A stretch of DNA of 64,000 nucleotides from Arthrobacter sp. SPG23. GTDB lineage: Bacteria > Actinomycetota > Actinomycetes > Actinomycetales > Micrococcaceae. A program made the translations under genes and the position numbers. Where the stretch lies: assembly GCF_000876655.1 (NCBI RefSeq), contig NZ_JYCN01000013.1:95340-159339 (forward strand), read 5' to 3'. Shown piece after piece: positions 56,941 through 64,000 of this stretch (the stretch's first letter is position 1; each line of letters begins with the position of its first letter). The notes under the pieces are model-generated. The model was not told where the DNA came from and did no database searches. It saw nothing but the letters and a program-made list of their open reading frames with translations.

Positions 56941-57717
56941 GTGTCCGCTGAAGAAGAATCCCCGCAAGTACCCGCACCCGCTGAACCGGAAGGCCGTGTG
57001 CTGCGCTTCGCCTACGTTGCCGGCGTGACGCCGGGGAAATGGATCCGCCGCTGGGAAGAGCGGATGCCGGATGTTCCGTTGCAGTCCTTTATGTCCGACG
57101 ACGGCTCGCAGCTTGCCGTTCTACGTGACGGTTCCGCAGACCTTAGTTTCGTCCGGCTGCCCGTGGAGCGCGAGGGCCTGAACGTGATTCCCCTGTACGA
57201 GGAGCAGCCCGTGGTGGTTGCTCCCAAGGGGCATGAGATCTCCGTGTTCGAAGAGGTGGCGCTGGCGGACCTTGCCGCGGAGACGTTCCTGGATGTGGCG
57301 GAGCTCGGCGGCCCGGAAACCGCGTTGCAGGTGGTTGCCTCCGGTGCGGGGCTTGCCATCCTGCCGATGTCCGTTGCCCGGCATTTCAACGTCAAGGACA
57401 CGGTGGCGCGGAAACTCACCGGCGCACCCACCACGCAGATTGCGCTTGCCTGGCCCAACGAGGCCTCGCGTGAAGCGATGGCCGAGGCCGAACAGCCGGC
57501 CATGGATGAAGTGATCGAGGAGTTCATCGGGATTGTCCGCGGACGGACCGCCCAGAGCTCCCGCCAGCCGTCGGCGAAGGTGGAGCCGCCCAAGAAGGAA
57601 CCGAAACCGGACCGGCGCGGGACCGGCGGCGTCAAGAAGCCCAAGGTGGCGCAGCGCTACGCTCCCAATCCGGACAAGGGCCGTGGCAAGGGATCGCGCA
57701 AAAAGGGCAAACGCTAA
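56941..57717 (+). CDS. LysR-type substrate-binding domain protein lacking the HTH
   Basis: 258 residues. After a short acidic leader, the protein is the LysR effector-binding fold: LRFAYVAGVTPGKWIRRWEE, SADLSFVRLPVEREGLNVIP, VVVAPKGHEISVFEEVALAD and ASGAGLAILPMSVARHF. No N-terminal winged helix is present. Instead it ends in a very basic tail (GVKKPKVAQRY, KGRGKGSRKKGKR). GTG start at 56941. The divergent DUF5997 gene may supply the missing partner function. Confidence 0.85.
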   Translation: MSAEEESPQVPAPAEPEGRVLRFAYVAGVTPGKWIRRWEERMPDVPLQSFMSDDGSQLAVLRDGSADLSFVRLPVEREGLNVIPLYEEQPVVVAPKGHEISVFEEVALADLAAETFLDVAELGGPETALQVVASGAGLAILPMSVARHFNVKDTVARKLTGAPTTQIALAWPNEASREAMAEAEQPAMDEVIEEFIGIVRGRTAQSSRQPSAKVEPPKKEPKPDRRGTGGVKKPKVAQRYAPNPDKGRGKGSRKKGKR

Positions 57718-57720
57718 GTC

Positions 57721-58056
57721 TCAGGCGGTGCAGGCATCCTTGAGTGCGGTGACGGATTCCGCCGGAACCTGGTCGCCCGACGCAGCAATCTGACGCAGCG
57801 GGGTGGTGATCTCGGAGGGCACACCGGCGGTCTCGGCGCCGGCCACGAGGCCACCGAGGAGTTCCTTGTCCTTCACGCTGACAAGCCCGTCTTCCACGAG
57901 CGCGCACACCTGGCCCTTGACCTGGTCCGCGGCCGCCGTGGCAACCTGGGACGCACCGTCGGTCACGGCCTTTTCGGCTGCTTCCTGGACCTGCCCGCAA
58001 CCGGTCAGTGCAACGATGAGGGCGGCAACGGACAGGGCGGCGAGGCGGGATTTCAT
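57721..58056 (-). CDS. Small lipoprotein of unknown function
   Basis: 111 residues with a lipoprotein signal, MKSRLAALSVAALIVALTGC (Cys20 lipobox LTGC). The mature part is mainly helical (GQVQEAAEKAVTDGASQVAT) and contains two further cysteines (QVCALVEDG and KDACTA) that could form a disulfide. Family not recognised. It converges with the LysR-domain gene. Confidence 0.82.
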   Translation of the reverse strand: MKSRLAALSVAALIVALTGCGQVQEAAEKAVTDGASQVATAAADQVKGQVCALVEDGLVSVKDKELLGGLVAGAETAGVPSEITTPLRQIAASGDQVPAESVTALKDACTA

Positions 58057-58104
58057 TGTTCCAGCGTAGCAAGCGGTGCCGCGGCCCCCGACGGATCCCT
58101 GCCG

Positions 58105-59118
58105 TCAGCCCGTGAAGCGTGACGTGGTGCCGCGGACCACGAGGACCGGTTCGATCAGTTTGCGGCCCGGCGCCAGGCCGGGGTCCCGGATCCGTGCCAG
58201 CAACGTCTGCGCGGAGTCCGCTCCCACCACGTCGCTGCGGTTGTCCACGGTGGTGATGTCCAAATACCGTGATTTCGCCAGCGGCGAGTTGTCGTAGCCG
58301 ATCACCGACAGGTCCTCCGGCACGGACCGGCCCCGTGCCTTCGCCGCGGCGAACGCCCCCACAGCCATGGTGTCGTTGGCCGCGAAAATGGCCGTGGTGT
58401 CGGTGTGGTGGTCCAGCAGCCAGCAGGCCGACGCGTAACCGTCCTCCTCCGACGTTCCCCCGGATTCCCCTGCGATCCGAAGCTCCAGGCCGGCCGTCAC
58501 CATGCCGCTGCGGAAGCCCTCACGCCGGTGCGCCGCCGCGCCGTCCGAGCCGGACAGATGGCCGATCCGGGTATGGCCAAGCTTCAGCAGGTGGCCGACG
58601 GCGAGGCGGCCGCCGCCGTCGTCGTCGTTCGTGATGAGGTCGGCACCGGCCGGAACGCCGTTCCGCCAGCCCGCGACGACGGTGGGAACCCAGGTGCCCG
58701 CGAGCATGGGCTCGCTGGGTTCAGCGGCGATCACCAGGCCCGCGACGTGCAGGGCAAGGAGGCCGTCGGTGGCCTCCTTGATCCGGTTCTGCCCGGGCCG
58801 AGAGTCCGCCACCGTGACCTGGTAGCCGTGCACCGAGAGCGCGGATTCCATGCCGCGCAACAGATCCACGAACCACGGGTTCCGGAAATCGTCGATTACC
58901 AGCCCGATGCTCTTCGTCTGGCTGCTCGCGAGGGCGGTCGCGGCGCGGCTGGGCCGGTACCCGAGTTGCGAGATGGCGGCCAGCACGGCCTCCCGCCGCT
59001 TATCGCTGACCCGTGAGGGGTTCTGCAGGACCAAGGACACCAACGACGGCGAAACGCCGGCGCTTTTGGCGACGTCATAGATCGTGGGCCGGCGGGACCG
59101 GGGGGTGTTCAGCGTCAT
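58105..59118 (-). CDS. LacI-family transcriptional regulator
   Basis: 337 residues, full length. The HTH is PTIYDVAKSAGVSPSLVSLV followed by the hinge region QLGYRPSRAATALAS. The ligand domain includes IGLVIDDFRNPWFVDLLRGM, LKLGHTRIGHLSGSDGAAAH and IFAANDTMAVGAFAAAKA. It is divergent from the oxidoreductase-isomerase operon, whose upstream region carries a TTGTAGCGCTACAA palindrome, a LacI-type operator. The effector is likely a sugar or cyclitol. Confidence 0.93.
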   Translation of the reverse strand: MTLNTPRSRRPTIYDVAKSAGVSPSLVSLVLQNPSRVSDKRREAVLAAISQLGYRPSRAATALASSQTKSIGLVIDDFRNPWFVDLLRGMESALSVHGYQVTVADSRPGQNRIKEATDGLLALHVAGLVIAAEPSEPMLAGTWVPTVVAGWRNGVPAGADLITNDDDGGGRLAVGHLLKLGHTRIGHLSGSDGAAAHRREGFRSGMVTAGLELRIAGESGGTSEEDGYASACWLLDHHTDTTAIFAANDTMAVGAFAAAKARGRSVPEDLSVIGYDNSPLAKSRYLDITTVDNRSDVVGADSAQTLLARIRDPGLAPGRKLIEPVLVVRGTTSRFTG

Positions 59119-59208
59119 GGAGAGCCTTTCCTATCTCGTTATCGAGGATAGCCGCATGATGATTGACAGGACATACAGACAAAGCTACGCTCTTTTCAGC
59201 GAGCAATT

Positions 59209-59222
59209 TTGTAGCGCTACAA
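59209..59222. promoter_or_regulatory. LacI-type operator palindrome
   Basis: TTGTAGCGCTACAA, a perfect 14-bp palindrome with the central CG typical of LacI/CcpA-family operators. It lies 47 bp before the oxidoreductase start codon and 90 bp from the lacI start. Confidence 0.78.
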
Positions 59223-59269
59223 TTTTCCGGACGGGCGTCAGGCCTGACCGAATTTCAAAGGAGAAATCA

Positions 59270-60448
59270 ATGGCTGAAAGCCTCGGCGTCGCCGTCATTG
59301 GCGCAGGCATGGCCGGCAAGGCCCACGCTGCTGCGTACCGGACGGCCTCTACGCTGTACAGCCCCGTGCTTCCCCCGGTGCGGCTGGTCTCGATCGGCGA
59401 CGTCAACGCCGAATTCGGCTCGCTGGCTGCCCGCCGCTTCGGCTACGAACGCAACGACACCTCGTGGCAGGCCATCGCTGAAGCCGATGACATCGACGTC
59501 GTCAGTGTGGTCATCGCCAACTCGCTCCACCGCGAAGTCGTGGAAGGCCTGCTCGCCGCCGGCAAGCACGTTCTGTGCGAAAAGCCGCTGAGCGACTCCC
59601 TTGAGGACGCCCGGGCCATGGCTGAGGCCGCCCGCAACGCGAGCTCGATTGCCCGCATCGGCTTCACCTTCCGCCGCACGCCCGGCATCGCCTACATCCG
59701 CGACCTCATCCGCAGCGGCGTCCTCGGCAAGGTGCTGCACTTCAGCGGCCGCTACTGGACCGACTACGGCTTCAGTCCTTCCGCTCCCATGAGCTGGCGC
59801 TACAAGGGCGGCCCCGGCTCCGGGGCGCTGGCCGACGTCGGAAGCCACCTGGCTTACGTCTCCGAGTTCCTCTGCGGCGACATCCAGTCCATCAGCGGCG
59901 GCCGCCTCAGCACCGCGATCGATAAGCGGCCCCTGCCTCTTGTCGCAGTCATCGGGCACGATCATGCTGCGGTCAGCGACACGTTTGAAGCCGTGGAGAA
60001 CGACGACTACGCAGCATTCAACGCAGAGTTCGCCAACGGCGCCGGCAGCTTTGAAGTCTCGCGGGTTGCCGCAGGGCACGCCAACAGCCTCAACTTCGAG
60101 GTGTTCTGCGAGAACGGTGCCGCCAAGTTCGACCAGCGCCGCCCCGCCGAAATCCAGCTGTTCCTCAACGACGGATCGGGCAACGAAAACGGCTACCGCC
60201 AGGTGATTCTCGGCCCGGGCCACCCCTACATCGCCGGCGGCCTCGCCATGGACGCCCCCGAAGTCGGCTTCGGCCAGAACGACGCGTTCGGCTACCAGGC
60301 CCGTGCGTTCCTCGAAGAGGTTGCCGGCCTCAGCGAAGCCGAGTCGCTGCCGCGCTGCGCAACGTTCGACGAAGGCGTCCGCAACATGGAGCTGCTTGGC
60401 GCTGTCACGGAATCCGCGCTCAACAACGGAAAGAAAATCACGCTATGA
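59270..60448 (+). CDS. Gfo/Idh/MocA-family oxidoreductase
   Basis: 392 residues from ATG 59270, preceded by AAAGGAG. The NAD(P) Rossmann motif is VAVIGAGMAGKAHAAAYRTA. The family EKP motif is HVLCEKPLSDSLEDARAMAE, and GSGALADVGSHLAYVSEFLC holds the conserved DxGxH element. Such enzymes oxidise sugars or inositols. The coupled downstream isomerase suggests cyclitol or sugar catabolism; exact substrate unknown. Confidence 0.91.
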   Translation: MAESLGVAVIGAGMAGKAHAAAYRTASTLYSPVLPPVRLVSIGDVNAEFGSLAARRFGYERNDTSWQAIAEADDIDVVSVVIANSLHREVVEGLLAAGKHVLCEKPLSDSLEDARAMAEAARNASSIARIGFTFRRTPGIAYIRDLIRSGVLGKVLHFSGRYWTDYGFSPSAPMSWRYKGGPGSGALADVGSHLAYVSEFLCGDIQSISGGRLSTAIDKRPLPLVAVIGHDHAAVSDTFEAVENDDYAAFNAEFANGAGSFEVSRVAAGHANSLNFEVFCENGAAKFDQRRPAEIQLFLNDGSGNENGYRQVILGPGHPYIAGGLAMDAPEVGFGQNDAFGYQARAFLEEVAGLSEAESLPRCATFDEGVRNMELLGAVTESALNNGKKITL

Positions 60449-61464
60449 AACTCGGCGTCTACAACGCAATCCTGCACGACCGCCCGCTTCCCGAGGCCCT
60501 GAAGGTCATTGCCGACCTCGGGCTCACCGGCATAGAGATCAACACCGGCGGATTCCTGCCGGCCGTCCACGTTCCGAACATGGACCAGATCCTGGAAAGC
60601 GACGCGGCCCGGGACGACTACCTGGCGATCTTCGAAGGGACCGGCGTCTCCATCGCCGGCCTGAACTGCAACGGCAACCCGCTGCACCCGAAGCGGGAAA
60701 TCGGCGAGAAACACGCCGAGGACATCCGCCGTTCCATCCGGCTGGCCCACCGGCTGGGACAGGACCGCGTGGTGACCATGTCCGGGCTGCCCGGCGGTGA
60801 ACCCGGAGCAACCACGGTCAACTGGGTGGTCAACGCCTGGAACTCGGCCGCCCTGGACGTGCTCGACTACCAGTGGGGCGTCGCGGCAGACTTCTGGAAG
60901 GAGACCGACCGCCTAGCGGCGGACCACGGCGTCAAGGTTGCCCTTGAGCTGCACCCGCAGAACATCGTGTTCAACACGGCCGATGTCCGCAAACTCATCG
61001 ACCTCACCGGCGCCACCCATGTGGGCGTCGAATTGGACGCCTCGCACTTGTTCTGGCAGCAGATGGATCCGGAGGCCGTGGTCCGCGAACTCGGCCCGCT
61101 GGTGTTCCAGGCAGCAGCGAAGGATGTACGCGTCAACACCGCGAACGCGGCGCTCTACGGAGTCCTGGACAACAGCTTCCGCCGGCTCGCACCGGAGGAA
61201 AACCGCACCAACCTCGGGGGAGATGAATGGGCCAACGAGTGGCCCAAGAACTCCGCCTGGGACTTCGTGGCACTGGGCCGCGGGCACGACACCGCCTACT
61301 GGACCGAGTTCCTGCGCGCACTCTACGAGGTGGACCCCAGCATGCTGGTCAACATCGAGCACGAGGACACCTCCTTGGGCCGGATCGAGGGTCTCCAGGT
61401 GGCGGCCAAGGTCCTGCAGGACGCCGATGCGGCACTGACCGCATCGCTGCACCTGACGTCCTAG
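60445..61464 (+). CDS. Sugar phosphate isomerase/epimerase family protein (TIM barrel)
   Basis: 339 residues, overlapping the oxidoreductase stop (ATGA). AP endonuclease family 2/xylose isomerase-like TIM barrel: MKLGVYNAILHDRPLPEALK, LGLTGIEINTGGFLP, VALELHPQNIVFNTADV and HVGVELDASHLFWQQMDP. Metal ligands would be the Glu, Asp and His in these segments. It resembles IolE/IolH or hydroxypyruvate isomerase-type enzymes. Last gene before a terminator. Confidence 0.9.
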   Translation: MKLGVYNAILHDRPLPEALKVIADLGLTGIEINTGGFLPAVHVPNMDQILESDAARDDYLAIFEGTGVSIAGLNCNGNPLHPKREIGEKHAEDIRRSIRLAHRLGQDRVVTMSGLPGGEPGATTVNWVVNAWNSAALDVLDYQWGVAADFWKETDRLAADHGVKVALELHPQNIVFNTADVRKLIDLTGATHVGVELDASHLFWQQMDPEAVVRELGPLVFQAAAKDVRVNTANAALYGVLDNSFRRLAPEENRTNLGGDEWANEWPKNSAWDFVALGRGHDTAYWTEFLRALYEVDPSMLVNIEHEDTSLGRIEGLQVAAKVLQDADAALTASLHLTS

Positions 61465-61490
61465 TTCCGGCTGGACGCGTCAGCGCGGAC

Positions 61491-61540
61491 GGCGGTTGTG
61501 GTCATCACCGGATGGCCACCACCGCCGTTTTGCGTTTGCC
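61491..61540 (+). terminator. Terminator after the isomerase gene
   Basis: A long stem (GGCGGT at the base, pairing with ACCGCC, continued through GTGG/CCAC with one mismatch and one wobble), followed by GTTTTGCGTTT. Confidence 0.78.
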
Positions 61541-61696
61541 GCTGTACTCCCGGCCGTGCCGGGTTAGGCCGGGACGGTGCGCCGGAACAGCCGGCTCGGT
61601 ACGAATGACACATGTGACGTGACTCTGTTGCGAGCCGCCCCGGCAACGGATAAAGTGTGAGCCGTGTCACCGACAAGTGGCACACGCTTTTGATCT

Positions 61697-61890
61697 GCGG
61701 CGGGAGAGTCCTGCCGGTACGTTCAGCAGGCGCCGTAGGAGCAAATCCTCCCCAGGAATCTCTCAGGCCCACGTACCGCCGCGGCGAGGCAACTCTGGAA
61801 AGTAGTCCGGTCCCCGGGCTCACCGACGGTGCAAGCGGCGCTCTGTAACAGCAGGGTCCGCGGAAACTCTCAGGTCACATACAGAGCGGG
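61697..61890 (+). ncRNA. Tandem glycine riboswitch
   Basis: Two consecutive aptamers. The first (61697-61782) shows GGCGGGAGAGTCC, GCGCCGTAGGAGCAAATCCT and AATCTCTCAGGC, closed by a GCGGC/GCCGC outer stem. The second (about 61786-61890) shows CTCTGGAAAGTAGTCC, GACGGTGCAAGCGGC and GAAACTCTCAGGTCACAT, with a CTCTGTA/TACAGAG side stem. A TAAAGT -10-like element is at 61651. Glycine binding normally switches on glycine catabolism genes; here the first intact gene downstream is sdaA. Confidence 0.9.
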
Positions 61891-61942
61891 GAGGAACCCA
61901 ATCAATGTGGCGCCCTGCGCCACCTGAATTATGGAGTTCCTC

Positions 61943-62047
61943 GTGACGATTCAGCCGTCCTCTTCCGCGTTTGCGGGCCCCCGCAGCTGCCTGCCCTGCA
62001 GCCTCAGTGCGCGTCCCCGGTCCGCTCCGCAGCGCCTGGGCAACTAA
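61943..62047 (+). pseudogene. Short ORF resembling a gcvP 5' stub
   Basis: A 34-codon frame from GTG 61943, behind ATGGAG. It starts [11 protein letters not shown], similar to the first residues of Arthrobacter glycine dehydrogenase GcvP as I remember them, then continues into non-homologous sequence ([15 protein letters not shown]) and stops at 62047. It sits where gcvP would start under the glycine riboswitch. A leader peptide is the alternative reading. Confidence 0.4.
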
Positions 62048-62060
62048 GGAACCCCCGGCC

Positions 62061-63494
62061 ATGGCTGTTGGTGTTTTCGATCTTTTTTCCATCGGGATTG
62101 GGCCCTCGAGTTCGCATACGGTGGGCCCGATGCGGGCTGCTGCGGTGTTCGCCGAGGAGCTGAGGGCGTCCGGGGACCTGGGCAAGGTGGCCGGGCTGCG
62201 GGTGGATTTGTATGGTTCCCTCGCCGCCACCGGGCACGGGCACGGGACCATGACGGCGATCCTGCTGGGTTTGGAGGGTTACCACCCGGAGAAGATCCTT
62301 CCCGCGGAGGTGGAGGAGCGGCTCGCGGCGATCGCCGAGACCGGGACCCTGCAGCTTGCCGGTGCCGGTGCCGGTGCCGGTGCGGGTGTTCCGCTGCCGT
62401 ACGGGGTGAAGGACATGGTGCTGCGGCCGTTGACCATCCTGCCGCGGCACACCAACGGGATGACGTTCACCGTCACGGACGCCGGCGGGGAAGTCCTGCA
62501 CCAGGCGACGTTCTTCTCCGTGGGCGGCGGCTTCATTGTCCGCGAGGGCGAGGAAGAGGCGGCGCTGAAGGAACTCGATGAGTCCAAGAAGGAGCTTCCG
62601 CTGCCGTTCCGCACCGCGGCGGAGCTGTTGAAGCACTGCCGGTCCAAGGGCCTGTCCATCGGCGAGATCATGTTCGTCAACGAACGGGCGTCCCGGTCCG
62701 AGGAGGAGATCCGCGAGGGCCTGCTGCACATCTATTCGGTGATGGAGGAGTGCGTCGCGGTGTCCCTGAAGCGGGAGGGGCTGCTGCCGGGCGGGCTGAA
62801 GGTCCGCCGTCGGGCGCCGGACTGGCACGAACGCCTGTTGAAGGAGAACCGCGGCCAGGACCCCGCCTACCGGGATCCGAAGTACTGGCAGGAGTGGGTG
62901 AACCTGATCGCGCTGGCGGTCAATGAGGAGAATGCTTCAGGTGGCCGGGTGGTCACCGCGCCGACGAACGGGGCTGCCGGGATCATCCCCGCGGTGCTGT
63001 ATTACGCGCTGCATTTCGCTCCGGGCATGGACCAGGCCACCCGGCAGGATCGTGACGATGTGGTGGTGAAGTTCCTGCTGGCTGCCGCCGCGGTGGGGGT
63101 GCTTTACAAGGAGCAGGCCTCGATCTCGGGGGCGGAGGTGGGTTGCCAGGGCGAGGTGGGCTCGGCGTCGTCGATGGCGGCCGCGGGCCTGGCCGAGGTG
63201 ATGGGCGGGACGCCGCAGCAGGTGGAGAACGCCGCGGAGATCGCGATGGAGCACAACCTCGGGCTGACGTGTGATCCGATCGGCGGGCTGGTGCAGATCC
63301 CTTGTATTGAGCGGAACGCGATCGCGGCGGCCAAAGCCATTAACGCCGCGAAGATGGCGTTGTGGGGGGACGGAACGCACCGGGTGTCCCTGGACGAGGT
63401 GATCGTGACCATGCGCGAAACCGGCAAGGACATGTCCTCCAAATACAAGGAAACCGCGATGGGCGGCCTGGCCGTCAACGTCGTGGAATGCTGA
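62061..63494 (+). CDS. sdaA: L-serine ammonia-lyase (iron-sulfur type)
   Basis: Deaminates L-serine to pyruvate. 477 residues from ATG 62061 ([20 protein letters not shown]), with AAGGA upstream; a longer in-frame start at 61971 lies over the putative gcvP stub. The single-chain form has the beta domain followed by the alpha domain. Candidate [4Fe-4S] cysteines are in [19 protein letters not shown] and [20 protein letters not shown]. An AGAGAGAG stretch near residue 100 is encoded by a GGTGCC repeat. It is under the glycine riboswitch and upstream of lipA. Confidence 0.95.
   Translation: MAVGVFDLFSIGIGPSSSHTVGPMRAAAVFAEELRASGDLGKVAGLRVDLYGSLAATGHGHGTMTAILLGLEGYHPEKILPAEVEERLAAIAETGTLQLAGAGAGAGAGVPLPYGVKDMVLRPLTILPRHTNGMTFTVTDAGGEVLHQATFFSVGGGFIVREGEEEAALKELDESKKELPLPFRTAAELLKHCRSKGLSIGEIMFVNERASRSEEEIREGLLHIYSVMEECVAVSLKREGLLPGGLKVRRRAPDWHERLLKENRGQDPAYRDPKYWQEWVNLIALAVNEENASGGRVVTAPTNGAAGIIPAVLYYALHFAPGMDQATRQDRDDVVVKFLLAAAAVGVLYKEQASISGAEVGCQGEVGSASSMAAAGLAEVMGGTPQQVENAAEIAMEHNLGLTCDPIGGLVQIPCIERNAIAAAKAINAAKMALWGDGTHRVSLDEVIVTMRETGKDMSSKYKETAMGGLAVNVVEC
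62361..62384 (+). repeat. GGTGCC hexanucleotide repeat inside sdaA
   Basis: Three GGTGCC units followed by GGTGCG and the related GGTGTT. It encodes alternating Gly-Ala before [15 protein letters not shown]. The six-base unit keeps the frame, so copy number can vary without breaking the gene. Confidence 0.8.
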
Positions 63495-63573
63495 GCCCGC
63501 AGCCGATGACCGGAACGGCCCCAGCACCAAAGTTTTGCCGGCCAGCCGGCGCACGCACAAAGGAAAGAGAATC

Positions 63574-64000
63574 ATGACACTGGCACCAGAAGGCCGGAAG
63601 ATGCTGCGTATTGAGCAGCGCAATGCGGCTACACCGGTGGAGCGCAAGCCGGAGTGGATCAAGGCCAAGGTCCAGATGGGCCCGGAGTTCGTCCAGCTCA
63701 AGAACCTGGTGAAGAAGGAGGGCCTGCACACCGTGTGTGAGGAAGCAGGCTGCCCGAACATCTTCGAGTGCTGGGAAGACAAGGAAGCCACGTTCCTGAT
63801 CGGCGGCTCCGAGTGCACCCGGCGCTGCGATTTCTGCCAGATCGACACCGGCAAGCCCTCCCCGGTGGACATGTTCGAACCCACCAAGGTGGCCCGCTCG
63901 GTCCAGGCCATGCAGCTGCGCTACGCCACCGTCACCGGGGTGGCCCGGGACGACCTCGCCGACGAAGGCGTGTGGCTCTACGCCGAAACGGTCCGGAAGA
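63574..64000 (+). CDS. lipA: Lipoyl synthase (partial, runs off the window)
   Basis: Radical-SAM enzyme that inserts sulfur into the octanoyl group of lipoyl domains, including GcvH and 2-oxoacid dehydrogenases. ATG 63574 behind AAAGGAAAG. The first 142 residues are present. The auxiliary cluster motif is [12 protein letters not shown] and the radical-SAM motif is CTRRCDFC (CX3CX2C). The 3' end is beyond 64000. The sdaA-lipA neighbourhood is typical of gcv clusters in Arthrobacter relatives. Confidence 0.96.
   Translation, partial: MTLAPEGRKMLRIEQRNAATPVERKPEWIKAKVQMGPEFVQLKNLVKKEGLHTVCEEAGCPNIFECWEDKEATFLIGGSECTRRCDFCQIDTGKPSPVDMFEPTKVARSVQAMQLRYATVTGVARDDLADEGVWLYAETVRK

Noticed and set aside
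1..64000. Mobile element or prophage in the window
   Set aside because: No transposase, integrase or terminal inverted repeats were found; the truncated genes are better explained by deletions and frameshifts.

Overview
This window is the replication-origin region of a high-GC actinobacterium of the Arthrobacter/Pseudarthrobacter type (family Micrococcaceae). The assignment is inferred from gene order: rpmH-dnaA-dnaN-gnd-recF-DUF721-gyrB-gyrA on one side of the origin, and rnpA-yidD-yidC-jag-rsmG-parA-parB on the other. It also rests on Arthrobacter-like protein sequences and the actinobacterial fhaA-fhaB-pstP-rodA-pbpA-pknA-pknB cell-envelope operon. No transposase, prophage or CRISPR array was seen.

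Layout. 1-1.63 kb: a stretch with no credible gene that carries parS sites. 1.67-7.27 kb (minus strand): parB, parA, rsmG, jag, yidC, yidD, rnpA (apparently frameshifted) and rpmH. 7.27-9.70 kb: oriC, with DnaA boxes on both sides of dnaA. 9.7-19.5 kb: dnaN to gyrA and a DUF3566 membrane protein. 19.6-25.7 kb: tRNA-Ile, a DLW-39 microprotein, tRNA-Ala, a cupin remnant, an EamA permease, a glycosyltransferase, an alanine-rich membrane protein, a cyclophilin and a rhomboid protease. These are followed by a 966-bp gene-free stretch packed with DnaA boxes and direct repeats. 25.7-28.8 kb: a Tag-type glycosylase and a frameshifted M6 (immune inhibitor A) protease. 28.9-40.6 kb: crgA, sortase E, a trpG/pabA-type amidotransferase and the Ser/Thr kinase and cell-wall operon. 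41-47 kb: a tRNA-Leu, an ABC importer of the NMT1/SsuA type, and a talarate/galactarate-type dehydratase with a GntR regulator. 46.9-52 kb: an AEC permease remnant, and a TetR-controlled amine-oxidase, universal-stress-protein and amino-acid/polyamine permease operon. 52-58 kb: small stress-related and hypothetical genes, several of them damaged. 58-61.5 kb: a LacI-controlled oxidoreductase and sugar isomerase pair. 61.7-64 kb: a tandem glycine riboswitch, a possible gcvP stub, sdaA and the start of lipA.

How it works together. The core encodes replication initiation (DnaA, DnaN, DUF721/DciA-like, gyrase) and origin segregation (ParA, ParB, parS). It also encodes membrane-protein insertion (YidC, YidD, Jag) and phosphorylation-controlled cell-wall growth.

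The most unusual feature is the DnaA-box cluster at 24.98-25.71 kb. It has as many perfect boxes as the canonical oriC intergenics and shares an 11-bp AT-rich motif with oriC. It also has a 17-bp direct repeat and lies just downstream of three 15-bp tandem repeats. Other points are a parS that encodes the VSRET peptide inside parA and a near-parS doing the same in rnpA. A possible deletion scar lies between the glycine riboswitch and sdaA. Several genes are frameshifted or truncated; the rnpA lesion is surprising because the gene is normally essential, so a consensus error must be excluded first.
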